A stretch of 64,000 nucleotides of DNA from Aliicoccus persicus (lineage in GTDB: Bacteria > Bacillota > Bacilli > Staphylococcales > Salinicoccaceae): assembly GCF_900110815.1 (NCBI RefSeq), contig NZ_FOIT01000001.1:562167-626166 (forward strand), read 5' to 3'. Within the stretch, counting starts at the first letter, position 1; each line of letters begins with the position of its first letter. The notes beneath the pieces are model-generated. The model was not told the origin of the DNA, ran no database searches, and saw nothing but the letters and a program-made list of their open reading frames with translations. The position numbers were made by a program, and so were the translations under genes. This document shows, piece after piece, positions 53,401 through 63,881 of the stretch.

Positions 53401-56400
53401 TTAGTTCAGGTTCGCGACTATTTGTAACTACAAAGCCACCTTCTTCATTATCTGATACTTCACTCGTATAGCCATTTTCAACATCAAGTTCTGCGATGGA
53501 ATACTCTATTGGTTCTCCATCTGCATCAAGTACTGGTAGACCAGTAAATGCACCTTGCCAATTATTATCTGCATTCAAGATTAAATTGTCAAAATCTGTT
53601 TCTTTTTTATTAGCTAAGAGTTCGACTTCAATAGATTCTGGACGGATGCCATCTTGATCATTCTCATCTTCCCATACTTTCAGAACTGGAATGCCGATCG
53701 TTGCATCACTGATGTTGTTGAATTCTTCTTTGAATACAATTTTGTCGGGACCATATGCTTCGTCCACTTCAATTATGAGCTCTTCTTCAGATTTTAGATA
53801 TCCCTCTGGTGCTTCAATTTCTTTTAAGATGTAAGTGCCTAAGAATAAATTACCTACTTCTAAAATACCATTTTCAGTAGTAAATTCACCCATTAATACA
53901 TTCTCATCATTTACAACTCGATATAATTCAAAGGTTGCTTCTGAATCAGTAATAACTTCACCAGTGATTGAATCAACTTTTGAAATTTCAATCGCTCCAA
54001 AGTTAGGTTTATAGTCTCCACCTACCCATGAGAATTGTTTTGCCGTTAAGCGGTCTGTTTCTTTTGATTTGTTTTCAATACCATCACCATTAAGTTCTAC
54101 TTTGTTATTCACTTGTTGTCCGTTTTCTGCTATAACCTCTGTTGTGTAGTTTAATGTTAGAGCTTCTATTACATTATTTTCAAAAACGATTTCTAAATCT
54201 GTTTCACCATTCTCATTTGGTGAAACTTCTAGTGTATAGTCTTCATCTTCTATTAATTCAGAACCACTGCCTGAAGTAATTTCTAAACTTCCATCAACAT
54301 ATGAAAGACCTGCACTAATCGTGTCATTAATCACTGCATTCTTGATTATTGATAGACTTTCGTTAACAGTAACTTTCCATTCAAGCTCTGCCCCTATAAA
54401 GATTTCAGTACCTTCTTGTCCAAGTGCTTGTTTATCTAGATAGTCATCCCATCTATCATAATCAACTGTTCCAGAGTAAGGATATTCCTTATTGTCAACT
54501 TTAAGCCACGCTTCGTTCTTGTAACTCTCTTGCGAGATATCTGGGACTGTAGTCGTAAATTCAACCACATATCTCTCATCTACAACAAAATCATCAGCAA
54601 ACGTTAGTGTAAACTTGTTACCATCAACAGTAACTGTATAATTAGTTATTGCTTCATCTGTGATTGTAGTCTCTCCATCAGCACTTACTTCATAGATAGA
54701 GACCTTAATACTATCTTCATCAATCGTTCCTTCATAAGCAAGAGTATCTGTAATCTCAACGTCTGTTCCAAGATTTTGTTTTTGATAGTTTGTATATAGT
54801 TGCCAAGCGATTTTTCGCTCAGAACCATTTTCCCAACCAGCTACTAAATTTCCATCAGAATCTTCATGTACGAGTTGACCTTCTTTTTTACCACTATTCC
54901 AAGAGTCTTCTCTTACACGAGTAGATGCATCGTCTTCTTCATCAATATCATGGCCATTTACTGTTTTCCCTGTGAAATCAGCATGGTTTGTATAAAGCGT
55001 AGGGTCTCCTATATGATCATCCGCTGTATTGCCTTCTACCTCTAATTGCGGATCATATGAAGTTTTGAAGTCTACAGTTAATTGCTCATTTAACGGCGAA
55101 TCCTCATCTATATTAATGAGAATAATGGTAAAGCCTTTATTATAGCCTTTATTATAACCTGTATCTTCACCTGCTGTATTTGGTTCTAAGATATAATCTG
55201 TGCCTTTTGTAAGTTCTGTGTCGCCAACTTTTACAACAACTGAATCAGGTAGTAAAATCATTCCATTATTAGGGAATGTATCTTTTATTTCGAGCTCTGT
55301 AATGGCCTCTCTTCGTGGGTCTACAGTGATCGTCCAATCCATTGTTTTTTCATTGTAATCAATCCCTTTAAAATCTTTCTTGAAGGAATTCCCTGGTGGA
55401 TTAACAGTTGCATCATCCTTAGGCGTATCTTCCCCAATACCGTCTCCATCTAAAGAAGCTTCGTTTTTAAAATCATCTACTTTAAAATCTTCAACTTCTG
55501 TTTCGTAAGTAATTTGTAATGTTTCAGTACCAATATCGCCTAGTTCAATTTTAACTTCTGTTCTTCCATCATCGAGTACAGTAATTGAAATATTTTCGGC
55601 TATAACCTCTTCGCCAGCTTCATTTTTAATGACAATATCGCTCTCTTGGATATCTAATCCCGCTGGAAGAATATCTGTTATGACTGCGTTAGAAATTGGA
55701 TGTTTTGCTTTGTTTACATCGAGTGTCCATGAAAGAACTTTATTGTCATAATTGTAATCTCCGGGACTTCCTGATTTAGATAATAGGCTTTCTCTCCAGA
55801 AATTAACTTCTGCATCATCTTCCCCGATTGGATTGTCTCCATCTGTTAATTCTGTTTCATTAACGAATTTATTATTTTGAATATATTCCCCATCATTCAC
55901 TTTTGCCCAATCAATATCTGTACTGAAATAAATTCGATAGACTTCGTCAGCACTGACTTCTCCTAATTCAATTGGGAAACCTGCTGCATCTATATCTTCT
56001 ACTTCTTGCCAATTTTTTGTAATTTTAATCGAACCATCTACTAGCGTTAATTCTTCTGGTAATTTATCATGAACAATGGCATTGTCAATTGCCATACCAT
56101 TTTCATTTACAACAATTGTCCAGTCTATTTGTCCTGTATTCCAATTATAATTTCCACTCTTTTGAATCGGATTACTTCTTTCGCCCGTATAGACAGTAGT
56201 GTTTGTTTCTAATTCGCCACCATCATAAGTAAAAGTCGCATCATTCGTAAATTGATTAATAGTATAATCTTCAATAGTGGTTGTATATTCAACTCTATAG
56301 CCACCTCTTGCTGGCACATTGTCAAATGTCATTTCAAATTCATTGCCATTTACTGCCGGCTCATTAAATGAAACTTCTTCACCAACAACTTTATTTCCTT

Positions 56401-57163
56401 CAAAATCAAAAGTAAGTTCTTTCACTATAAAGTCTCTAGGTTCTCCAACACCTTCTGGAAGAACGTCTTTTAAAAGTCCGTTTACTAGAGCTTCTCCGCT
56501 ACCATTCGTGATATCCACTGACCACGTAATTTCTTTTGCGTTTTTATCACTATCTGGATGACCTTCTTTATCCAAGCTAGTTTCAACTTCGCCAGGTTTT
56601 ACAACGACGGTTAAATCTTTCTCACCGTCCCCATCGAAATCAATCTCTTGTTCCCATTCTTCTAAGAATTTCTCATTATCAAACTCTACATTAAAACCTA
56701 CAAATCCATTGTGTACAGCAGCCTCTTCAATTTTTTCATTGAAGACAAAGTGAAGTTCGCCATTGCTAATTGTATACTTCCCAACAACCGTACCATCAGA
56801 TATCTTTATATCTTGAGCAGGCGTATTATCTGGCCATTCTTTAAACACATTAGGTAATTGTAAAGTAGCTGTGTCTCCTGCTTTTACTTCTAAATCTTTT
56901 GTACCCCATTTATATTGCAATTGATAGGGTTGATTAAATTCAATTTCTGCATTATCTTCAATATCTTGACCATTTAATTGGAAGTAGTCAAATGTAAAGA
57001 TATTTCCTAGTTCCGCCATCGGTTCCATATTAAACGTCGTCATCGATACTTCTGGTGCATTCGTCTTCGTAACAACGGTGTCATCAGCAAACGTAAACAC
57101 CGCTTCTGAATAGACTGACTCTTCAACATTCTCAGTCGAAGTCAATACCAGCGATTCAGCCAA
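50405..57163 (-). pseudogene. LPXTG adhesin, C-terminal 2252 residues after an internal stop
   Basis: This open frame continues the same frame as the N-terminal part (57179-58225) after a single TAA. From the N-terminus: a MSCRAMM-like adhesion region; several collagen-binding-type beta modules with a WTIVVN pattern, about residues 200-1080; one SpaA/prealbumin-like domain (GAIEISKVDS, about 1130-1210); eleven Cna B-type repeats, each with a W-x-D-xxNQDGxRP motif; then LPQTG, a membrane helix and RRR, for sortase anchoring. The TTG shown as start has no ribosome-binding site and there is no signal peptide. Without read-through this part is not secreted. A nonsense mutation, a sequencing error or deliberate read-through are the options. 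Confidence 0.85.
50600..53690 (-). repeat. Eleven tandem Cna B-type repeats in the adhesin gene
   Basis: Repeats of about 255-285 bases encode beta-sandwich stalk domains. Each starts with a (K)xW-D-xxNQDGxRPExI-xVxLL motif and ends in a YxVxNSYTPE-like link. Units differ by 20-50 percent in protein sequence, so the array is old rather than freshly expanded; the last three are the most alike. Confidence 0.88.
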
Positions 57164-57178
57164 ATCATAACCATCTAC

Positions 57179-58225
57179 TTAGATAGTCTCATCTGGTGTT
57201 ACACTGATCGTCGCAACTGACGTTTCTTCATTAAACGTCCAACCTTCATTTAATTCTAAATCAAACGATAATGACTCCGGTACAGATACATTAACCGTTA
57301 CATCTTCAACAGCTAACTCACCTGAACCATTTCCAACACCATTATCATCAAACGAAAAGCGATGTGATAATATTATTTCTGTTTCTTCTTCATCTTCTGT
57401 GTACGTCACGTCAGTTGAATACAACGCATCACGTGTTACATAGTTATAATTAACAACTTCCGTTGTAGCAACAATAACACCATTCTCATCTACAACTTCT
57501 GCTTTAACCGGGATTACTGTGCCATCAGACAACGTATTATCTAACGTTTTAAACACAAACTCAAAGTTTTCATTATAATCTTCAACTAAATCTTGCGCTG
57601 CGACTTCAACAACTAGGTTATCCGTCGAGTCGAAATGTGTATTTGCATCTACGGTTTGGTTCGGAAAGTAATTTGCAACATGTTCATAAGTGTCTATATG
57701 CGAACGTGGGAGTGTGACGCGGATAAGAGCTTGGTCTAACGCTGCTTCACTGTTCGTAACATTGAAATTGAAACTTGATTCTGAACCAGTTCTAATATTT
57801 GATGTGGTATTTGAATTTGTTGTTATTGCAGTAACTGGTGTATTTTCAACTTCTTCTGCAGTTTTACCTTCTTCAATTTCTTTTGTTTCATCTTGTGTTG
57901 ATTCTTCTTCTGTTGATTCATCAGTGACTTCCTCTGTATCTTGAGGTGACTCTGTTTCCGGTGATTCTTCAAATTCCGTTTGAACACTTTCTTCAGTGTT
58001 TACATTTTCTTCACTTGTCGTATCACTCGGTACTTCTTCTGGTTGATCTTCTGATACAGGGGGCTCTTCTGCTGATTCCTCAACGTTTAACTCTAAATCA
58101 CCATTGTCATTAACGTCTCCTGAGCCATTATCATTCGCAAATGCTTGTTGTGCGAAGAGAATAGGTTCAAGAAAAATGTTCATGATGATCAGAAAGGCGA
58201 AAAACAGACTGGTAGCTTTTCTCAT
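57179..58225 (-). pseudogene. LPXTG adhesin, N-terminal 348 residues before an internal stop
   Basis: The product has a signal peptide (MRKATSLFFAFLIIMN onward, cleavage after AQQAFA near residue 31), an acidic repeat-rich linker rich in E, T, S and P (residues 35-135), and the start of a beta-rich adhesion region that ends abruptly at TPDETI. The next codon is TAA, then VDGYDLAES continues in the same frame into the long C-terminal part. The intact gene would encode about 2605 residues with sortase anchoring. As it stands, this fragment would be secreted and released. Confidence 0.85.
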
Positions 58226-58417
58226 CTAAGTATCATTCCTTTTCTAAGTGTAAATTTTCACAAAATATTTCCGCATCAAAGACATTATACCCATTCACTC
58301 ATATCAATGCAATCTTATTCTCACATTATTCGTGAGTTTTTCACATTTTTTTAGAAAGTATTTTTATAAATATAATAATACTCTATTAGTGTATTATTAT
58401 AATTTTTAGCATAAAAA

Positions 58418-58445
58418 AAGAATACACCTCTAAGATGTATTCTTA
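58418..58445 (-). terminator. Terminator of gapB
   Basis: Arms AGAATACA and TGTATTCT (within 58418-58445) form a stem followed on the minus strand by seven T residues, 30 bases past the gapB stop. The remaining bases up to 58225 are A/T-rich and hold only the presumed adhesin promoter; no gene is seen. Confidence 0.8.
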
Positions 58446-58474
58446 TAAATTAACAATTTTTGAATTCTGGTTTT

Positions 58475-59479
58475 CTAGATTTCTTTCGCAATCTTCTCAG
58501 CAAGTTCAACAACGCGTGTTGAGTAGCCCCACTCGTTGTCATACCAAGAAAGGACTTTTACTTTAGTGCCGTCCATAACAATTGTCGTTTTACCATCGAT
58601 GATTGAGCTTCTTGGATCTGTGATGTAGTCAGATGATACTAAAGGTTCGAATGATACGCCTAAGATATCTTTCATGTCCCCTTCTGATTGTTTAACGAAT
58701 GCATCGTTCACTTCATCAACCGTTACTTCACGCTCAAGGTCAACAACTAAGTCGACAAGTGATACGTTAGATACTGGTACTCGAAGTGCCATACCATGTA
58801 ATTTACCATCAAGTTCCGGTAATACTAGGCTGAGTGCTTTTGCTGCACCAGTTGATGTTGGAATAATATTTTCCGCACTTGAACGTGCACGTCTTAAGTC
58901 TTTATGTGGGTTATCAATGTTATTTTGGTCATTCGTGTATGCATGAACTGTCGTCATTAAACCATTTTTAATACCGAATTCATCGTTTAATACTTTTGCA
59001 ACGGGTGCTAAGCAGTTCGTCGTACATGATGCATTTGAAATCACGTCGAACTTATCTAGGTCTAACGTATCATCGTTGACACCAAGTACAATTGTTTGCA
59101 CGTCATCACCTTTACCAGGTGCTGTTAATAATACTTTTTTAGCACCTGCAGTAATGTGTGCCTTCGCTTTTTTACCTTCATTGAATGCGCCTGTTGCTTC
59201 TAATACGATTTCTACACCAAGTTCTTCCCATGGTAATTGCTCAGGGTTACGCTCTGATGTAATCAAGATCTCATGGCCATCGACAACTAGTTTGTCACCT
59301 TTAGGTTCAACTTTTTTGCCAAACTTTCCATGTGTCGTATCGTAGTTTAATAAGTGTGCGAGGGTTTCTGCGCTGTAGCTTGCATTCACTGCAACAAGCT
59401 CTAATTCCTTAGATTCAACAACAATACGAAACACCATGCGCCCAATTCTTCCTAAACCATTAATTGCAACTTTTTTCAT
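58475..59479 (-). CDS. gapB: Glyceraldehyde-3-phosphate dehydrogenase, GapB type
   Basis: The 334-residue enzyme oxidises or reduces glyceraldehyde-3-phosphate. The Rossmann start GLGRIGRMVFR, the catalytic cysteine in SNASCTTNCLAP near residue 152 and the WYDNEWGYSTRV end are present. Placement next to coaE-mutM-polA is that of staphylococcal gapB (the gluconeogenic, NADP-linked enzyme); the NASYSAETLAHLLNYDTTHGKF region also departs from glycolytic GapA. Cofactor choice is inferred from position. A -10 TATAAT lies about 45 bases upstream. Confidence 0.93.
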   Translation of the reverse strand: MKKVAINGLGRIGRMVFRIVVESKELELVAVNASYSAETLAHLLNYDTTHGKFGKKVEPKGDKLVVDGHEILITSERNPEQLPWEELGVEIVLEATGAFNEGKKAKAHITAGAKKVLLTAPGKGDDVQTIVLGVNDDTLDLDKFDVISNASCTTNCLAPVAKVLNDEFGIKNGLMTTVHAYTNDQNNIDNPHKDLRRARSSAENIIPTSTGAAKALSLVLPELDGKLHGMALRVPVSNVSLVDLVVDLEREVTVDEVNDAFVKQSEGDMKDILGVSFEPLVSSDYITDPRSSIIDGKTTIVMDGTKVKVLSWYDNEWGYSTRVVELAEKIAKEI

Positions 59480-59535
59480 TCTTGAATTCCCTCACTTAAA
59501 GTCATTATTTTTAGTTATTATATCATATTTACTGG

Positions 59536-60135
59536 TTAAATTAGGTTATTTTCTAGTTTTGAGATGAATTGATCGACTTGTTTAAACAGTTCTTCCTTTG
59601 TCCCGTTGTTGTCAAACACGACATCGCTCATTTTTTTCTTTTCTTCGAGACTCATTTGACTGTTAATTCTACTTTTCGCTTCATCTTCTGTAAATCCATT
59701 TCGATTCATTAAGCGCTCAATCTGTGCTTCATAACTCACATAAACGGTGATAACGAGATCGCAAGCTTTGTCACGCTTATTTTCAAAGAGTAATGGGATA
59801 TCTAGGAATACATGGTTATCTTTGATATATCTATCTTGGTCTTCTTGCATCAATCGCTTCACTTCTGGATGTGTAAATTGATTGAGTTTTTGAAGTTCAG
59901 AAGAATCATTAAAAACAATGTGACCGAGTGCTTTTCGATTAATTGTTTTGTCACTGTTTAGTATTTTTTTCCCAAAATAATCAATGATATTGTGATAAGC
60001 ATTTTGTCCAGGCTCAAGGATTTTCTTTGCGTATTGATCGGCATCTAGAACGATGTATCCTTTTTCTTTTAAATAGTTACTTGTCGTCGATTTTCCACTC
60101 GCTATTCCACCGGTCAATCCGATAATTTTACCCAT
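59536..60135 (-). CDS. coaE: Dephospho-CoA kinase
   Basis: The 199-residue kinase performs the last step of coenzyme A synthesis. The P-loop GLTGGIASGKST lies at the N-terminus, with the YIVLDADQYAKKI segment, LDIPLLFENKRD near residue 110 and the lid RMNRNGFTEDEAKSRINSQ (MNRNG). It starts three bases after the mutM stop. The mutM-coaE order is standard here. Confidence 0.96.
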   Translation of the reverse strand: MGKIIGLTGGIASGKSTTSNYLKEKGYIVLDADQYAKKILEPGQNAYHNIIDYFGKKILNSDKTINRKALGHIVFNDSSELQKLNQFTHPEVKRLMQEDQDRYIKDNHVFLDIPLLFENKRDKACDLVITVYVSYEAQIERLMNRNGFTEDEAKSRINSQMSLEEKKKMSDVVFDNNGTKEELFKQVDQFISKLENNLI

Positions 60136-60138
60136 GTG

Positions 60139-61008
60139 TCACCTCTGGCACTCTGTGCAATAAAATGTATTTCGTGTATTGATTACTTTCGTATGAACGT
60201 TTTTACCACAAGTCGGACAAATCTTCTTTTGATAAATGACGAATCGGTCTTGCATCGTTCCGGATCCTCCGCTAGTATTTCTGTAGTCTGAAATTGTGGA
60301 ACCACCACGTACGATTGCTTCGTCTAATATTTTGACCATTTCTGCGTGAAGGTCTGATAGTCTGGATTTCGAAATCCTCCCGGCCTTTCTCGTCGGTCGT
60401 ATGCCACTTTTAAACAATGCTTCATTCGCATAGATGTTTCCGACACCTGGAATCACACGTGCATCCATAATCGCTTGCTTAATTGTCATACCTGAGAATC
60501 TTTTATCTGTTATTTTTTGAATGAATGCATCTTTACTATGCGCTTCAAAATACTCAGGTGCCATTTCAACGAATGGTTTAAACTCAGATATTTTCGGAAC
60601 AATTCTGAGCTCTCCAAAACGGCGTATGTCTGCGTACACTAAGTACTGATTGGTTGAGAGTTTGAATGTGACATGTGTATGCGTTCGATAATTCTCTTCA
60701 GCTATTTGGTCTGGTGAATCGACGATGAAGTAGCCACCACTCATGCCTAAATGAGACACGAGGTTAAAGTATTGATTTTGTTTTTGTAATGAAAAATTCA
60801 AATACTTCCCACGTCTCACAACGGTCAAAATCTTACTGTCTGTCACTTGCTCAGTAAATGATTTCAAATCATTTTTTACAATGGTGCGCTTGTTTTCCTT
60901 ATGACCCGTGATGACCTTCTCCGAAAGTTTGATATGCTCGATCACTGCATTCTCGATATGCAGTTTTAACTCACGCTTTACGATTTCCACTTCTGGTAGT
61001 TCTGGCAT
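60139..61008 (-). CDS. mutM: Formamidopyrimidine-DNA glycosylase
   Basis: The 289-residue bifunctional glycosylase/AP lyase removes 8-oxoguanine and related damage. Catalytic residues are the N-terminal Pro-Glu of (M)PELPEVE; a helix-two-turn-helix follows at DARVIPGVGNIYANEALF, and the zinc finger CPTCGKNV...YCTECQR closes the protein. GGTGACATAATG gives start and stop overlap with the end of the polA region. It lies just after polA. Confidence 0.96.
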   Translation of the reverse strand: MPELPEVEIVKRELKLHIENAVIEHIKLSEKVITGHKENKRTIVKNDLKSFTEQVTDSKILTVVRRGKYLNFSLQKQNQYFNLVSHLGMSGGYFIVDSPDQIAEENYRTHTHVTFKLSTNQYLVYADIRRFGELRIVPKISEFKPFVEMAPEYFEAHSKDAFIQKITDKRFSGMTIKQAIMDARVIPGVGNIYANEALFKSGIRPTRKAGRISKSRLSDLHAEMVKILDEAIVRGGSTISDYRNTSGGSGTMQDRFVIYQKKICPTCGKNVHTKVINTRNTFYCTECQR

Positions 61009-61016
61009 TATGTCAC

Positions 61017-63614
61017 CTACTTCACTTCATACCAGTTGTTACCCTGGCCATAATCTACTTTTAGATCAACATCTAAATCTACTGTATGCTCCATAATGTG
61101 TTTGATATGCGGGATAAAATCCTCAACATCCTTTTTGTTTACTTCGAAGATCAGCTCATCGTGAATTTGTAACAACAGTGTTGCATCGAACTTCTTTGAG
61201 TCTGGATGTTCTACATAGTCCACCATTGCTTTTTTAATGATGTCCGCGGCACTCCCTTGAATCGGTGAGTTCAGCGCGGTACGTTCAGCAAAACTACGTT
61301 GGTTAAAGTTCTTACTATGAATATCCGTAATATATCTTCTGCGCTTCATTATCGTCGATACATAGCCATCTCTTCTGGCATCTTGCACGATTGATTTCAT
61401 AAACGCATCGACTTTCGGAAACGATTCTAAATAGTTATCTATAAACAGGCGTGCTTCTTTTCTTGTAATATGCAAGTCTTGGCTCAGTCCATAATCACTA
61501 ATACCATAAACAATACCGAAGTTAACTGCTTTCGCATTTCTTCTCATCTCACTGTCAACATCTTCACGCTCAACGTTAAATACTTCCATCGCTGTTTTCG
61601 TATGAATATCGACATCTGTATTAAATGCCTCTTGCATCGATTCGTCCCCTGTAATATGCGCAAGGACACGCAGTTCAATCTGTGAATAGTCCAGTGCAAC
61701 GAGTACCTGATCACTTGTACTTGGTACAAAAGCACGGCGAATTTTACGTCCTTCATCTGTTCTAATCGGAATGTTTTGTAAATTCGGTTCGAGTGATGAG
61801 AGTCGTCCGGTTTTTGCTAATGTTTGATTGAATCGCGTATGGATTTTACCTTCATCTGATACTTCATTCTGTAAGCCGATTACATACGTCGATTGTAATT
61901 TTGATAACGTTCTATATTCAAGTAAGTATTTGATAATATCGTGCTTTCCATTTAATGCATCGAGTACTTCAACCGATGTAGAATATCCAGTCTTTGTGCG
62001 TTTAATTACAGGCAGTTCTAATTTTTCAAACAGAATAACGCCTAACTGTTTCGTTGAGTTGATGTTAAAAGTCTCGCCTGCAAGGTCATGTATTTTAGAT
62101 TCAATCGCATCGAGACGTTCTCTAATTTCTGTTTCCATCTGTTTTAATTGGTCGAGTTCAACATGAACGCCTCTAAGTTCCATCTTAGCGAGTATCTTTG
62201 TGAGTGGAATTTCTAGGTCATATAGAAGTTCATGCATATCATATTCATCAATTTTTGCATTCAGTTTCTCACGGACATGGTGAATTGCAAGTACTTTATC
62301 CTGTAAAAACGGAATATATTCTTCAGGTGTCGGTGTTTTTTTGTTACGTCCCTTGCCATAGAAAAACTCATCGTTGTTAATGTTCACACCGAACTGCTCA
62401 GCAACTTCAGCGACACCAACGATTGTAATCGACGGTTCAATTAAAAATGCTGCGAGCATCATATCTTCAGTAAAGTCTGTAAAGTCGATGTTTAAGTGAT
62501 TGAGCAAGCAAATATTTCGTTTAATATCATATGTGTAAATCGCGTCTCTAGAAGTTAGAAATGCTTTGAGTTCATCAATATTAATATCATCCACTGATTT
62601 TACAATTGTGTGTTTACCATCCGTTGCAACAACAAACGTCGGTGTTGCTCTTAAATAGTTTTCACCTTCAGCTTCAATGTAAAATGAGATGTTTTTCCCC
62701 AACTGGCTGAAATCATCGACCAGCTCTGTCGTAAATTCAATCTTCTCTTCGACTTCCTTAGATTCAACATCTTGGAGTAGAGAATTGAATTCAAACTCTC
62801 TAAATATCTCATGCTTCTCATCGGTATTTTCATTGAAGGCCAAATCTTCAATTGAAAAGTCCATCGGCACTTCCGTGTAAATTGTCGCCAAGCGCTTAGA
62901 TAATATCGCATCTTCTTGGAAATTCGTTAAATTCTCGTTTAACTTTTTACCGCTTATTTCTGGTAAGTTTGACAACACATCTTCAACGGAGCCGTATTGC
63001 TTCAGAAGTCTAAGTGCAGTCTTTTCACCGACACCCGGCACACCCGGAATATTATCCGACTTGTCCCCCATTAACCCCTTTAAATCGATGATTTGATTCG
63101 GCGTGATTTCCATACTCTCACGGATAAAGTCCGGCGTAATCTTATCGACTTCAGAAATCCCCTTTTTAGTGAAATATATTGTGGTATTGTCACTTGCGAG
63201 TTGCGTTAAGTCTTTATCCCCAGTGACGATAATCGTTTCAACGTTTTCTTGATCCGCTTGTTTTGAGAGCGTACCGATGATATCGTCCGCCTCATATTCT
63301 TCAGCCTCGTAACGCTTAATGCCATAAGCATCGATGAGACGTCTGATTGGTGCGAATTGCTCACCAAGTTCTGGTGGCGTCTTCTGTCTACCACCTTTAT
63401 AGTCTTTGTATTCCTTATGTCTGAATGTGGACTTACCCGCATCAAATGCAACTAACATATGCGTTGGCTTTTCGTCTTGGATGATGCGTTCTAGAAGTCT
63501 TGCATAGCCAAATAATGCATTGGTATGTAGACCACTTTTGTTGCTGAGTAACGGCAGACCGTAAAATGCACGGAATGCGATACTGTTACCGTCTATCAAA
63601 ATAAGTTTTTTCAT
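61017..63614 (-). CDS. polA: DNA polymerase I
   Basis: The 865-residue enzyme fills gaps and removes RNA primers. Residues 1-300 form the 5'-3' exonuclease (GYARLLERI, DYKGGRQKTPPE, VTGDKDLTQL, GLMGDKSDNIPGVPGVGEKTA). Residues ~300-470 are a proofreading-like domain that lacks the usual exonuclease acids, as in many Firmicutes. Residues ~480-865 are the polymerase with LVALDYSQIELRVLAH, RRNAKAVNFGIVYGISDYG and QIHDELIFEV. It heads the polA-mutM-coaE group. A TATAAT lies on the minus strand at 63655-63650 with a weak -35. Confidence 0.97.
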   Translation of the reverse strand: MKKLILIDGNSIAFRAFYGLPLLSNKSGLHTNALFGYARLLERIIQDEKPTHMLVAFDAGKSTFRHKEYKDYKGGRQKTPPELGEQFAPIRRLIDAYGIKRYEAEEYEADDIIGTLSKQADQENVETIIVTGDKDLTQLASDNTTIYFTKKGISEVDKITPDFIRESMEITPNQIIDLKGLMGDKSDNIPGVPGVGEKTALRLLKQYGSVEDVLSNLPEISGKKLNENLTNFQEDAILSKRLATIYTEVPMDFSIEDLAFNENTDEKHEIFREFEFNSLLQDVESKEVEEKIEFTTELVDDFSQLGKNISFYIEAEGENYLRATPTFVVATDGKHTIVKSVDDINIDELKAFLTSRDAIYTYDIKRNICLLNHLNIDFTDFTEDMMLAAFLIEPSITIVGVAEVAEQFGVNINNDEFFYGKGRNKKTPTPEEYIPFLQDKVLAIHHVREKLNAKIDEYDMHELLYDLEIPLTKILAKMELRGVHVELDQLKQMETEIRERLDAIESKIHDLAGETFNINSTKQLGVILFEKLELPVIKRTKTGYSTSVEVLDALNGKHDIIKYLLEYRTLSKLQSTYVIGLQNEVSDEGKIHTRFNQTLAKTGRLSSLEPNLQNIPIRTDEGRKIRRAFVPSTSDQVLVALDYSQIELRVLAHITGDESMQEAFNTDVDIHTKTAMEVFNVEREDVDSEMRRNAKAVNFGIVYGISDYGLSQDLHITRKEARLFIDNYLESFPKVDAFMKSIVQDARRDGYVSTIMKRRRYITDIHSKNFNQRSFAERTALNSPIQGSAADIIKKAMVDYVEHPDSKKFDATLLLQIHDELIFEVNKKDVEDFIPHIKHIMEHTVDLDVDLKVDYGQGNNWYEVK

Positions 63615-63881
63615 ATGATAACCCTACTTTGTTTTATTTATTAACTTAAATTATACTCGTTTTTGCGTAATGATTAAATGATTTCGGGGTAATATGGTGA
63701 TTGGGTACAATCGGTTTTTGAGAGTCGTGGATTAAACTGCTACAATCACAATGGTTTCGTGTTGGTTCTAGCGACTTTCAGGAATCGTGTATATAACAAG
63801 AGTCAGCGAGAATTTTTTGTTGGCAGTAACTCGCCAACAACTGACAGTGAGCAGTTTGCTCGTTGACGGTTGTTTCTGATT

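Noticed and set aside
57163..57181. Two separate adhesin genes in tandem
   Set aside because: The two frames are the same frame with one TAA between them; the second has no ribosome-binding site or signal peptide.
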